This document shows, in pieces, positions 6,601 through 14,514 of a stretch of 29,694 nt of DNA. Both the position numbers and the translations under genes were made by a program. Origin of the DNA: Gemmatimonadota bacterium (lineage in GTDB: Bacteria > Gemmatimonadota > Gemmatimonadetes > Gemmatimonadales > GWC2-71-9); the NCBI GenBank assembly GCA_004357415.1, contig SMVY01000158.1:1-29694 (forward strand). Direction: 5' to 3'. Each line of letters begins with the position of its first letter. Position 1 is the stretch's first letter. Under the pieces are notes generated by a model. The model was given only the letters and a program-made list of their open reading frames with translations. It searched no databases and had not been told where the DNA came from.

Positions 6601-7344
6601 CTAGATGACCATGCCGCCGTCGACGACCAGCACTTGGCCAGTCACATAGGCTGCCAAATCAGAGGCCAGGAACACGACTGCCCCGGCCACGTCTTCGGGC
6701 TGCCCCACGCGGCCCAACGGAACCCCATCTAATAACGCCTTTTGCGCCGCCGGTGGCAAGCCGGTTGTCAGGGCGGTATTTATGAACCCGGGGGCGACAC
6801 AATTGGCCAAAATATTGCGGCTGGCATACTCCCGGGCCACCGACTTGGTGAACCCGATCAGCCCCGCTTTCGACGCCGCGTAATTGGCCTGTCCCTTATT
6901 GCCGGTGATGCCGATAACGCTGGTGACGTTGATGATGCGACCGTCCCTTCGCTTCATCATGCCCTTGATGACCGCCTTCGTCATGTGGAACGCGCCCGTC
7001 AAGTTGGTGGCCAGCACGTCGTCCCAATCCTCCTGCGCCATCCGCAGCAAGATATTGTCGCGGGTAAAGCCGGCGTTGTTGACCAGGATGTCGATGCCAC
7101 CGAGCTGGTCGGTGACCTCTACTACCACGGCCTCCACCTGTTGCCCGTCGGTTACGTCGCATCCGACCCCGATCATGCCGGCGCCCAATTCGGCCGCTAC
7201 CGCCCGGGCCTGTTCGGCGTTGCGGCTCATCACCGCAACCCGGGCGCCCGCCTCGACCAATTGCTTGGCCACGGCCAAACCGATGCCGCGCGTCCCCCCG
7301 GTCACCAGCGCGGTCCGTCCCGTCAGGTCGATGGTAATACTCAT
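6601..7344 (-). CDS. fabG: 3-oxoacyl-ACP reductase FabG
   Basis: FabG is the NADPH-dependent short-chain dehydrogenase that reduces 3-ketoacyl-ACP in fatty-acid elongation. The 247-residue protein has the dinucleotide motif TGGTRGIG at 15-22, the NNAG motif, and the catalytic triad S142, Y155, K159 (YAASKAGLIGFTK). The C terminus GQVLVVDGGMVI closes the tetramer interface as in classical FabG. Short-chain dehydrogenases are easily confused with one another, but the position between fabD and acpP settles the role. The ATG at 7344 overlaps the fabD stop by four bases (ATGA). Confidence 0.97.
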   Translation of the reverse strand: MSITIDLTGRTALVTGGTRGIGLAVAKQLVEAGARVAVMSRNAEQARAVAAELGAGMIGVGCDVTDGQQVEAVVVEVTDQLGGIDILVNNAGFTRDNILLRMAQEDWDDVLATNLTGAFHMTKAVIKGMMKRRDGRIINVTSVIGITGNKGQANYAASKAGLIGFTKSVAREYASRNILANCVAPGFINTALTTGLPPAAQKALLDGVPLGRVGQPEDVAGAVVFLASDLAAYVTGQVLVVDGGMVI

Positions 7345-8258
7345 GTCAGGAACGCCTCGACTTCGTTGGCCGTCCCCAGTGTGATCGACGCGGGAGACGG
7401 CAAAATGCGTTTGAGCAGACCGGACAGGGTGCTCCCCGGCCCTACCTCGACGAAGGTGACCTCATCAGCCAGGCCGGCCGCTACCTGCATGCTGTCCGCC
7501 CATCGGACCGGGGCCGTGAGTTGGGCCTCGAGTTGGCGCACGGCATCGACCGCGGTGCTCACCGGCCGGGCAGACGCATTGGCGATCACCGGAATGCCGG
7601 GATCGTCAAACTGTACCGCCGCGAGGGCTTCCGCCAGTCCCGCCACGGCCGGTTCCATGAGCGGCGAATGGAACGCGCCGCTCACCTTCAGCGGCAGTAC
7701 CCGCTTGGCTCCACGCGTCTTGCACCCCTCTCCCGCCCGGGCAACGGCGTCGGGATCGCCGGAAATGACCGTCTGATCCGGAGCGTTGAGATTGGCGGCG
7801 ACCGCCACCTCGTCTGCCGTCCCCGCCTCGCCACAAGCTACCTCGACCTCTTCGGTGGGGAGTCCCAGGACCGCCGCCATCGCTCCGGGCCGTGCCTGCC
7901 CAGCCTCGAGCATCAACTCACCGCGCCGCCGCACCAGACGGGCTGCGTCCGTTGGGGTCAGGGACCCGGCCATGACGTAGGCGCTGTACTCTCCCAGGCT
8001 GTGCCCGGCGGCCCCGGCCACCTCCTGCAGCCGGTCCTTGACCACGGCATGGACAGCCGCTGAATGGGCCAGGATCGCAGGCTGGGCGTTGTGGGTCCGG
8101 ATCAACTCCTCGGCCGGACCCTGCCACATGATGCGCGACAGGGCGACGCCGAGCGCCTCGTCGATCGCCTCGAACGTGTCACGGGCCGCTGGAAACCGCT
8201 CGGCGAGATCGCGGCCCATCCCTACCTTCTGCGCCCCTTGTCCGGGACACAGCAGCAT
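7341..8258 (-). CDS. fabD: Malonyl-CoA:ACP transacylase FabD
   Basis: FabD loads malonyl groups from CoA onto ACP, supplying the extender unit used by FabH and FabF. The protein starts MLLCPGQGAQKVGMG, the family signature with the oxyanion-hole Gln. The nucleophile is S87 in GHSLGEYSAY and the partner His is H197 in GAFHSPLM. The ATG at 8258 gives 305 residues and the canonical N terminus. A GTG two codons earlier (8264) would overlap the fabH TGA by four bases, the junction style common in this window, so the true start may be there. The gene lies between fabH and fabG in the conserved fab order. Confidence 0.96.
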   Translation of the reverse strand: MLLCPGQGAQKVGMGRDLAERFPAARDTFEAIDEALGVALSRIMWQGPAEELIRTHNAQPAILAHSAAVHAVVKDRLQEVAGAAGHSLGEYSAYVMAGSLTPTDAARLVRRRGELMLEAGQARPGAMAAVLGLPTEEVEVACGEAGTADEVAVAANLNAPDQTVISGDPDAVARAGEGCKTRGAKRVLPLKVSGAFHSPLMEPAVAGLAEALAAVQFDDPGIPVIANASARPVSTAVDAVRQLEAQLTAPVRWADSMQVAAGLADEVTFVEVGPGSTLSGLLKRILPSPASITLGTANEVEAFLT

Positions 8259-8260
8259 GG

Positions 8261-9256
8261 TCACCACCGGACCACGGAGCTGCCCCAAGTGAAGCCTGCG
8301 CCGAACGTCACCAACAGGATCAACATGCCCCGCTCCAGGCGCCCTTCGTTGATGGCCTGATCGAACGCCAGCGGGATCGACGCGGCCGAGGTGTTGCCGA
8401 ACCGGTCGATGTTGACCATCACCTTGTCCATCGGCATACCGGTGTGCTTTGCGGTCGCCTCGATGATGCGGATGTTGGCCTGGTGCGGCACCATCAGGTC
8501 GATGTCCTCGGCTGCAACGCCGGCGCGCTGAATGGCCTCGTCGCAGGCTTGGGTCATGGCCCGCACGGCGGCTTTGAACACCTCCCGGCCGGCCATCTTC
8601 ATGAAGTGGGACCGGTCGTCGAGCACCTCCTGGCTGAACGGCCGGGTTGAGCCGCCCCCAGGCCGATAGAGCAACGAGGCCAACCGACCGTCCGAACGGA
8701 TGAACGTCGACAGGATGCCGCCGTTGGCTTCATTTCTGTAGGCGCTGATGACAGTGGCGCCGGCCCCGTCGCCGAACAGAATAGCGGTCGAGCGATCGGT
8801 CTCGTCGGTGATGGTGGACAGCTTTTCCGCCCCGACGACCAGGATGTGCTCGGCCTGTCCCGCGGCGATGAGGCCCTCGGCCACGGTAAGGCTGTAGAGC
8901 CAGCCGGGACACGCCGCGGCGATGTCGAACGCGGCGGCGTTTTCCGCACCGAGGAGGGCCTGCAGGTCGCACGCCGTGGACGGCAGAAGCCGGTCGGGGG
9001 TCGCGGTGCCGAGGATGATGCCACCGAGATCCATGGGGCCGATACCGGCCTGCTCCAACGCCAAGTCAGCCGCCGTCTTCGACAGACTGGCTACCGTGTC
9101 CTCGGGGCCGGCCCAGCGCCGCTCGCGAATTCCGGTGCGTTCGACGATCCACTGATCGGAAGTGTCGAGGGCCGCCTCCCAATCGGCGTTGGTGCGTATG
9201 CCTGACGGAACGGCGACACCCAATCCGGAGATGCGGGCGATGGGTCGCTGAATCAT
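8261..9256 (-). CDS. fabH: Beta-ketoacyl-ACP synthase III FabH
   Basis: FabH starts fatty-acid synthesis by condensing an acyl-CoA primer, usually acetyl-CoA or branched acyl-CoA, with malonyl-ACP. The 331-residue protein has the Cys-His-Asn triad: C116 in AAACPGWLYSL, H258 in MVPHQANIRIIEA, and N288 in RFGNTSAASIPLA. The N-terminal TSDQWIVERTGIRERRW is diagnostic of FabH. Primer preference cannot be read by eye. The ATG at 9256-9254 overlaps the plsX stop by four bases (ATGA); the longer open frame into plsX is not part of the gene. It follows plsX, the usual arrangement linking phospholipid and fatty-acid synthesis. Confidence 0.98.
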   Translation of the reverse strand: MIQRPIARISGLGVAVPSGIRTNADWEAALDTSDQWIVERTGIRERRWAGPEDTVASLSKTAADLALEQAGIGPMDLGGIILGTATPDRLLPSTACDLQALLGAENAAAFDIAAACPGWLYSLTVAEGLIAAGQAEHILVVGAEKLSTITDETDRSTAILFGDGAGATVISAYRNEANGGILSTFIRSDGRLASLLYRPGGGSTRPFSQEVLDDRSHFMKMAGREVFKAAVRAMTQACDEAIQRAGVAAEDIDLMVPHQANIRIIEATAKHTGMPMDKVMVNIDRFGNTSAASIPLAFDQAINEGRLERGMLILLVTFGAGFTWGSSVVRW

Positions 9257-10266
9257 GCCCGGCTCGCCGCCTCTCGGGCGGAGAACGTAGCGGCGATGTG
9301 GTCGCTTAGGCCGGCCTCGACCGATTGGACCGCGACGCGCAGTGCGTTCTTGATGGCATTGGCGCTGGACGAACCGTGGCAGATGATGACAACGCCCTTG
9401 ACGCCCAGCAACGGGGCGCCACCGTACTGGGAATAATCGAGCACCCGGAACACCTCCTGGACATCGTCCCGCTCCAGGATATCGGGCGCGTTGTCCTTGA
9501 CCAACCTGAGGACCAAGCGAGCCACCGATTCGTAGAATTTGAGTACGATGTTGCCGACGAACCCGTCGCACACGACGACGTCGACGTGGCCGAACTTGGA
9601 GTGCCCGGCGATAATGTCGTTGCCTTCGATGTTGCCGATGTAGTTGAGCTCGTCGCTCTCCAGCAGCAGGCGGTGAGCTTCCTTGGTGACCGCGTTTCCC
9701 TTTTCGTCCTCTTCGCCGATGTTGAGCAAGCCGACGACCGGCTTGGGCACCCGGAGGATATCGCGCACGTAGACGCTGCCGAGATAGGCGAAGCTCTGCA
9801 GCTCCCGGGAACTGCAGTCGACGTTGGCGCCGCCGTCCAGCACTATGACCGGACGGTCGGCCGTGGGAAACGGGGTGGCGACCGTGGCGCGCTCCACGCC
9901 GGTGTGCAGGCGTAACAACAAGGTGGAGGCTGCCAGGATGGCGCCGGTGTTGCCCGACGACACGAACGCGTCGGACTTGCCTGCCTTCTGCAGACCCAAC
10001 CCCAGCACGATGCTCGAGTTCTGTTTCCTGCGGATGGCAACCAGCGGTTTGTCGGCCTGGCCGATGACCTCGGTCGCCTCGACGATCTCGATCCGCGATC
10101 GGTCGAGTTCCGGGTGCCGGGCCAGCTCCGCCTCGATGACGGATGGAAGGCCCACCAGCTGGATCATTACGTCTTCGCCGAGTTCGGCCAAGGCACGTGA
10201 CACGCCCTCGATTTCTACGGCGGGCGCGTTATCGCCGCCCATCACGTCCAGCGCGATGCGGATCAC
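9253..10266 (-). CDS. plsX: Phosphate acyltransferase PlsX
   Basis: PlsX converts acyl-ACP and phosphate to acyl-phosphate, the donor for PlsY in phosphatidic acid synthesis; it acts as a peripheral membrane enzyme. The 337-residue protein begins IRIALDVMGGDNAP, the family signature, and carries SGNTGAILAAS, DGGANVDC, VGLLNIGEEDEKGN, and CDGFVGNIVLKFYES, all typical of PlsX. The GTG start at 10266 lies two bases after the rpmF stop. The rpmF-plsX-fabH-fabD-fabG-acpP order is widely conserved, and in some bacteria PlsX helps coordinate lipid output with fatty-acid supply. Confidence 0.97.
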   Translation of the reverse strand: MIRIALDVMGGDNAPAVEIEGVSRALAELGEDVMIQLVGLPSVIEAELARHPELDRSRIEIVEATEVIGQADKPLVAIRRKQNSSIVLGLGLQKAGKSDAFVSSGNTGAILAASTLLLRLHTGVERATVATPFPTADRPVIVLDGGANVDCSSRELQSFAYLGSVYVRDILRVPKPVVGLLNIGEEDEKGNAVTKEAHRLLLESDELNYIGNIEGNDIIAGHSKFGHVDVVVCDGFVGNIVLKFYESVARLVLRLVKDNAPDILERDDVQEVFRVLDYSQYGGAPLLGVKGVVIICHGSSSANAIKNALRVAVQSVEAGLSDHIAATFSAREAASRA

Positions 10267-10268
10267 CC

Positions 10269-10451
10269 TCAGCTGTCCTCGACCTCAATCATCTTCTTGC
10301 CGCGATAGAACCCGCAGGTCCCGCACACTCGGTGCGGCAGCTTGGGCTCACCACAGCGGGGACAGGCCTGGGACGGGATGCCCTTGACCCGGTGGTGCGT
10401 ACGGCGGAGCCGCTTGCGTGATTTGGACGTCCGTCTCTTGGGAACTGCCAT
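10269..10451 (-). CDS. rpmF: 50S ribosomal protein L32
   Basis: A 60-residue basic protein of the large ribosomal subunit. It begins MAVPKRRTSKSRKRLRRTHH, the standard L32 start, and holds a zinc-ribbon pair CPRC (30, 33) and CGTC (43, 46). It is therefore the zinc-binding (C+) form; zinc-free paralogues replace these cysteines. The ATG at 10451 has GAGGGTGAG just upstream, overlapping the end of yceD. The yceD-rpmF-plsX order is conserved across many phyla. Confidence 0.98.
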   Translation of the reverse strand: MAVPKRRTSKSRKRLRRTHHRVKGIPSQACPRCGEPKLPHRVCGTCGFYRGKKMIEVEDS

Positions 10452-10460
10452 GACTCACCC

Positions 10461-10931
10461 TCAAACTGTTGCGGCCGGTTCCCCACAGGGACACGGCCCG
10501 TCGTTTAGATTCGCTCCGCATCGGGAGCACAACCCGGCGCAATCGTCGCGACACACTAGGAAACCTGGCACCGCCAGCGCCAGTTCCTCGCATACCGCCT
10601 GCCCCAGGTCCAGTTCCGCGGCACCCTTGCCGAGCGGGTACACACCGGGGTCTTCGACCGTCTCGGGATCGCTGCTGAACAGCACCCGGATCTCGATGTC
10701 GATGGGAACGAAGACGTCCCCCAAGCACCGACGGCACTCTCCCCTGACCCGGCCCGCCACAAACGCGTGCCAGTAGAAATCCCCTTCGCCGGTCAACTGC
10801 AGCCGGCCTTCCACGGTCACGGGATCGACCAGCTGGAGATCAACCCCCTCAAAGGCCGGATCGGTCGGCAAGAGTTGCCCCGTCGTCTCGATCGACCCGT
10901 CATGTAGCCGGTTCAGGTCGACTGTTAGCAT
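10461..10931 (-). CDS. yceD: YceD/DUF177 family protein
   Basis: This 156-residue protein belongs to DUF177 (YceD), a family almost always encoded before rpmF; plant and bacterial members are linked to 23S rRNA accumulation, but the molecular function is not settled. The sequence shows the family cysteine pair GECRRCLG (66, 69), the acidic stretch ending in ELDLGQAVCEELALAVP, and a C-terminal cluster CRDDCAGLCSRCGANLN plus CPC, likely a metal site. The ATG at 10931 is the natural family start (MLTVDLNRL) but has no Shine-Dalgarno. A strong promoter ends only eight bases upstream, so the message is probably leaderless or nearly so. It is the first gene of the fatty-acid operon. Confidence 0.93.
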   Translation of the reverse strand: MLTVDLNRLHDGSIETTGQLLPTDPAFEGVDLQLVDPVTVEGRLQLTGEGDFYWHAFVAGRVRGECRRCLGDVFVPIDIEIRVLFSSDPETVEDPGVYPLGKGAAELDLGQAVCEELALAVPGFLVCRDDCAGLCSRCGANLNDGPCPCGEPAATV

Positions 10932-10939
10932 AGCCGCTA

Positions 10940-10968
10940 AATGTATTGGGAACCGCTACTTAGGTCAA
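10940..10968 (-). promoter_or_regulatory. Sigma-70-type promoter of the yceD-rpmF-plsX-fab operon
   Basis: On the minus strand TTGACC (10968-10963) and TACATT (10945-10940) are separated by exactly 17 bases. They match the -35 and -10 consensus at five and four of six positions. Only eight bases separate the -10 box from the yceD ATG, which puts the expected transcription start about one to three bases before the ATG. It lies in the 47-bp gap after ndk, so the fab operon can be transcribed independently. Confidence 0.65.
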
Positions 10969-10978
10969 GCGACCCCGA

Positions 10979-11407
10979 TCAGCCCTCCAGCCCGGCAAGT
11001 TCCCCTTCCGCAAAGAAGAAGGCGATCTCCCGGGCGGCGTTTTTGTCGCTGTCCGAGGCGTGGATCGCGTTGCGACCCTTAGACTCGGCGTAGAGCTTCC
11101 GCACCGTGCCCTCGGCCGCCTCCGCGGGGTCGGTGGCGCCGATGACCCGGCGCATTTCGTCCACGGCGTCATCCCGATCCAGCACCATCGGCAGGCACGG
11201 CCCGCTGGTCATGAAAGCCACCAATTCCTGGTAGAACGGCCGTCCCCGGTGAACCTCATAGAACGCCTCGGCCTCGGCTTTGGCCAGGCGCCGGGTCTTT
11301 GCCGCCCGCACCGCGAAGCCGGCTTCTTCCAGCAGGGCGATGATCCGTCCCGTCTTTCCGGCAGCGAAGGCATCGGGTTTGATGATGCCCAACGTCGATT
11401 CCGCCAC
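10979..11407 (-). CDS. ndk: Nucleoside diphosphate kinase
   Basis: Ndk transfers the gamma-phosphate between nucleoside tri- and diphosphates through a phosphohistidine. The 142-residue protein starts VAESTLGIIKPDAF with the conserved Lys10, and its active-site His is H116 in NAIHASDS. Most homologues have HGSDS; the Gly-to-Ala change is conservative and is also a known variant among divergent family members. The GTG at 11407 is chosen because GGAGG lies four bases upstream and it gives the family length; an upstream in-frame ATG at 11449 would place the palindrome inside the coding region. It lies downstream of sucCD, whose synthetase makes ATP or GTP, a sensible partner for Ndk. Confidence 0.96.
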   Translation of the reverse strand: MAESTLGIIKPDAFAAGKTGRIIALLEEAGFAVRAAKTRRLAKAEAEAFYEVHRGRPFYQELVAFMTSGPCLPMVLDRDDAVDEMRRVIGATDPAEAAEGTVRKLYAESKGRNAIHASDSDKNAAREIAFFFAEGELAGLEG

Positions 11408-11429
11408 AGAGCCTCCATCGCGAGCCGCA

Positions 11430-11453
11430 CCGGGTGCCCGGCCGGGCACTCGG
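11430..11453. promoter_or_regulatory. Perfect palindrome (operator or attenuator hairpin) between sucD and ndk
   Basis: GTGCCCGGCCGGGCAC at 11434-11449 is a perfect 16-bp palindrome, extended by three further pairs beyond one mismatch to 24 bases. It occupies the 64-bp sucD-ndk gap, 23 bases before the ndk GTG. It could be an RNA hairpin that tunes ndk expression or a site for a dimeric regulator. No U-tract follows. Confidence 0.5.
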
Positions 11454-11471
11454 TCGACTCCGGGTTGTCGG

Positions 11472-12341
11472 TTACATGCGTGCTTTCAACAAGTCGACCA
11501 CTTCCACCGGGCGTTTCATGACCGCGATCCCGGCGTCCTCGAAGGCGGCCATCTTCTCCGCGGCCGTACCCGAGGAACCGGAGATGATGGCTCCGGCATG
11601 CCCCATCCGCCGTCCCGGTGGCGCCGTCTGCCCGGCGATGAAGCCCACCACCGGCTTGGTCAGATGATTCCGGACATACTCGGCCGCTTGCTGCTCGTCG
11701 GTGCCGCCGATTTCACCCAGCATCACGATCCCCTCGGTATCCGGGTCGTTCTCGAACGCCTCGAGGCAATCGATGAAGTTGGTGCCGATGAGGGGATCGC
11801 CGCCGATGCCAACGCAACTACTCTGGCCCAGGCCGTGGCGCGTCAGCTGGTCCACCACTTCGTAGGTGAGCGTGCCGCTGCGCGACACCAAGCCGATGTT
11901 CCCGGGGGCACAAATGTTTCCCGGAATGATGCCGACCTTGGATTGTCCCGGGCTGATTATGCCGGGACAGTTCGGGCCGATCAGCCGTACTCCGCGTTCC
12001 TGGAGAAACGGGAGCACCTTGGTCATGTCGATGACGGCAAGTCCTTCGGTGATACAGACAATGAGTTTGACGCCCGCGTCGGCGGCCTCGAACATGGCCC
12101 CGATGGCGAAGGCCGGGGGGACGTATATGACCGACGCGTCGGCCCCCGTCTCCGCCACCGCGTCGGCGACCGTGTCGAAGATCGGTACCGCATCGTCGAA
12201 CCGCTGGCCACCCTTGCCCGGAGTCACGCCGGCCACGACTCGGGTGCCATAGTCCATCATCTGACGGGTGTGGAACGAGCCGTCGCGTCCGGTGATTCCT
12301 TGCACCACCAGTTTCGTTTCCCGATCGACAAAAATGCTCAC
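11472..12341 (-). CDS. sucD: Succinyl-CoA synthetase (ADP-forming) alpha subunit SucD
   Basis: With SucC it interconverts succinyl-CoA plus NDP and phosphate with succinate, CoA and NTP, the substrate-level phosphorylation step of the TCA cycle. The 289-residue alpha subunit has the CoA-binding Rossmann N terminus (VVQGITGRDGSFHT, then TPGKGG), the GPNCPGIISPG loop, and the phosphorylated active-site His at 248 in GRRMGHAGAI. The GTG start at 12341 overlaps the sucC stop by four bases (GTGA), so the subunits are translationally coupled. Nothing is missing. Confidence 0.98.
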   Translation of the reverse strand: MSIFVDRETKLVVQGITGRDGSFHTRQMMDYGTRVVAGVTPGKGGQRFDDAVPIFDTVADAVAETGADASVIYVPPAFAIGAMFEAADAGVKLIVCITEGLAVIDMTKVLPFLQERGVRLIGPNCPGIISPGQSKVGIIPGNICAPGNIGLVSRSGTLTYEVVDQLTRHGLGQSSCVGIGGDPLIGTNFIDCLEAFENDPDTEGIVMLGEIGGTDEQQAAEYVRNHLTKPVVGFIAGQTAPPGRRMGHAGAIISGSSGTAAEKMAAFEDAGIAVMKRPVEVVDLLKARM

Positions 12342-13477
12342 GCCGCCTCCTGTGCGACCCGCACCACCTGCTTGACAGCTTCGTCCATGTCCTTGAGTGC
12401 GGTCTTCCCCACTCCCTCGAGGATGGCGAGCGCCTCATCCTCGTTGGTGCCGGTCAGGCGAATGACGATGGGCACATCGACGGAGAATTGATCCAGCGCC
12501 GCGACTATGCCGTTGGCGACATCGTCGGTGCGGGTGATGCCCCCGAAGATGTTGAAGAGAATCGCCTTGACGTTGGGATCCATGGTGATGATCCGGAGAG
12601 CGGTGACCACCTTCTCCGGATTGGAACTGCCGCCGATGTCCAGAAAATTGGCCGGCTCCCCACCGTAGTACTTCACCAGGTCCATGGTGGCCATGGCCAA
12701 GCCGGCGCCATTTACGACGCAGCCGACGTTGCCATCGAGCTTGATGAACGTCAGCCCCGCTTCCCGCGCCAAGACCTCCGAAGGCGCCTCGGCCGATTCA
12801 TCGCGCAGTGCCTCCAGGTCGGGACGCCGTTCCACCACGTTGTCATCGAGCGACATCTTGGCGTCGATCGCCAACACCTCGCCAGCGGATGTGGTGATCA
12901 GGGGGTTGATCTCGGCCAACGTGGCGCCGTTGGTGACGAACGCCTGGTACAATTGCTCCATGATCCGGGCGGCGGCCCGCACTTGCTTGATGTCGTCGTA
13001 CAATGCAAAGGCGAGTCCCATCGCCTGGTGTGACAGCAGGCCGTATCGGGGATCGATCGCCAGCTTGAAAATCTTTTCGGGGGTCGTGGCGGCCACTTCT
13101 TCGATGTCGATCCCGCCGGCAGGGCTGACCATGATGACCGGCCGCTGGCTCTCGCGATCCATGATCATGCCCAGGTAGGACTCGCTGGCAATATCGACGA
13201 TGGGAGCGACCAACACCTTCTGGACCGGCAGATCCTTGATGGTCAACTGGAGGATCTGCTCTGCCGCTGCGCGGGCCTCCTCGGGCGACTGGGCCAACTT
13301 GACCCCGCCCGCCTTGCCACGGCCACCGGCGTGCACCTGCGCCTTGACCACCACCCCACCACCGAGCCGGCGGGCGATCTCCTCGACCTCTGCCGGAGTC
13401 GTGGCCACCTCACCGTCGGGTACCGGGATGCCCGCCTGGCGGAACAACTCCCGCGCCTGGTATTCGTGAATATTCAC
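12338..13477 (-). CDS. sucC: Succinyl-CoA synthetase (ADP-forming) beta subunit SucC
   Basis: The beta subunit binds the nucleotide in an ATP-grasp fold and completes the succinyl-CoA synthetase of the TCA cycle. The 379-residue protein begins MNIHEYQARELFRQAGIPVP and shows the ATP-grasp lysine region VVKAQVHAGGRGKAGGVKLA, LAEINPLI, and the power-helix and phosphate region ending FNIFGGITRTDDVANGI. ATP against GTP preference cannot be read with certainty. The GTG start at 13477 overlaps the arcC stop by four bases (GTGA) and has GAGGAG three bases before it. It is followed directly by sucD. Confidence 0.98.
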   Translation of the reverse strand: MNIHEYQARELFRQAGIPVPDGEVATTPAEVEEIARRLGGGVVVKAQVHAGGRGKAGGVKLAQSPEEARAAAEQILQLTIKDLPVQKVLVAPIVDIASESYLGMIMDRESQRPVIMVSPAGGIDIEEVAATTPEKIFKLAIDPRYGLLSHQAMGLAFALYDDIKQVRAAARIMEQLYQAFVTNGATLAEINPLITTSAGEVLAIDAKMSLDDNVVERRPDLEALRDESAEAPSEVLAREAGLTFIKLDGNVGCVVNGAGLAMATMDLVKYYGGEPANFLDIGGSSNPEKVVTALRIITMDPNVKAILFNIFGGITRTDDVANGIVAALDQFSVDVPIVIRLTGTNEDEALAILEGVGKTALKDMDEAVKQVVRVAQEAA

Positions 13478-14439
13478 AAGCTCCTCTGGATCGTGGTCCC
13501 CGTTCTTCCGCTCAACGCAGCCGCCCCGGATTCGAGGTGAGCGATGATGGCGCGTCCGCCCCCCGTCCGAACAAACTCCAGAGCGGCCTCCACCTTTGGC
13601 AACATGCCACCCTCGTCCAACTCTCCCTCGGCGATCAGCCGCTCCGCCTGCGCCACGCTGAGGGTCCCGATCGGCTCTGCCTCCGGCGTCCCCCAGCGGC
13701 GATAGACGGCGTCGACGTTGGTCAGGATGACTAGCGCCTCGGCTTCGAGGTCCCGCGCCAGCAGCGCGGCAACCCGGTCCTTGTCGACCACTGCGTCACA
13801 ACCGTCCAAGCAGCCGTCCCGGACCACCACCGGCGGACCGCCGCCGCCGGCCGCGATGACTATCACGCCGTCTTCCACCAACCGGTGGACCAAATCCGCC
13901 TCGACGATTCCTATCGGAACGGGACTCGCCGCCAGCCGGCGGCAGCGCCCATCGCCGTCGCGGCCGACCGCCGCACCCTGAGCGATCAGGACCTCCGCCT
14001 GCTGTTCGGTCAACGCCAAACCGATGGGCTTGGTCGGTTGCTCCAGCCGTGGGTCGTCACCGTCGACCAAGGTCTGTGTCACTACCGTGATGACCGAGCG
14101 GTCGATACCCGCCTGGGCCAACCCGTTCTGCAACGATTGCTGCAGCATGTACCCGATCCATCCCGCCGTGGCCGCCACCAACACACCTAGCGGCAGAGGC
14201 TCCACCAGATCCCGGGCCAGCTCGTTGCGCACCAGGGCATCACCCACCTGCGGTCCGTTGCCGTGTACGATCGCCAAACGCCACCCGTCCCGGGCCAAGG
14301 CCACCAACGGGGCCACACTGAGCCGGGCGTGGCGGAACTGATTGGTGATGGTTGCGCGTTCCCCCGACGGTGCCAGCGCGTTGCCCCCCAGGGCCACGAC
14401 TACCGTTCGGGAACGCTGCCCGGGGTCGGCGGTTGACAT
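13474..14439 (-). CDS. arcC: Carbamate kinase
   Basis: Carbamate kinase makes ATP and carbamate from carbamoyl phosphate and ADP, or the reverse. The protein has the amino-acid-kinase fold signatures: VVVALGGNALAPSGE at the N terminus, VHGNGPQVGDALVRNEL, IVIAAGGGGPPVV, DKDRVAALLARDL and LTNVDAVY, with GGMLPKVEAALEF near the C terminus. These fit ArcC and exclude glutamate 5-kinase and UMP kinase. The ATG at 14439 gives 321 residues; a TTG four codons earlier (14451) is an alternative. It is an orphan here: no arginine deiminase or ornithine carbamoyltransferase is adjacent. Instead it is fused by a GTGA overlap to sucC. Its physiological substrate source is unknown. Confidence 0.95.
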   Translation of the reverse strand: MSTADPGQRSRTVVVALGGNALAPSGERATITNQFRHARLSVAPLVALARDGWRLAIVHGNGPQVGDALVRNELARDLVEPLPLGVLVAATAGWIGYMLQQSLQNGLAQAGIDRSVITVVTQTLVDGDDPRLEQPTKPIGLALTEQQAEVLIAQGAAVGRDGDGRCRRLAASPVPIGIVEADLVHRLVEDGVIVIAAGGGGPPVVVRDGCLDGCDAVVDKDRVAALLARDLEAEALVILTNVDAVYRRWGTPEAEPIGTLSVAQAERLIAEGELDEGGMLPKVEAALEFVRTGGGRAIIAHLESGAAALSGRTGTTIQRSL

Positions 14440-14495
14440 ATAGCCCGTCAAGCTACCGTGAAGGTGAGAGCGGAAGCAACCCGTGGATGAACCCC

Positions 14496-14511
14496 GGCGG
14501 GAAAGCCCGCC
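14496..14511 (-). terminator. Possible hairpin terminator after the UPF0182 gene
   Basis: In the 75-bp gap before arcC the minus strand reads GGCGGG-CTTT-CCCGCC, a six-pair GC stem with a four-base loop, four bases after the UPF0182 stop. It is followed by GGGGTTCATCC, not a U-tract, so it is at best a weak or Rho-assisted terminator. It marks the likely end of the nuo-pgm-UPF0182 transcript. No convincing promoter for arcC is seen in the rest of the gap. Confidence 0.3.
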
Positions 14512-14514
14512 CGG

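Noticed and set aside
11408..11449. An earlier ATG start for ndk at 11449
   Set aside because: It would add 14 residues without family similarity and place the palindrome inside the gene, while the GTG at 11407 has a good GGAGG and gives the normal length.
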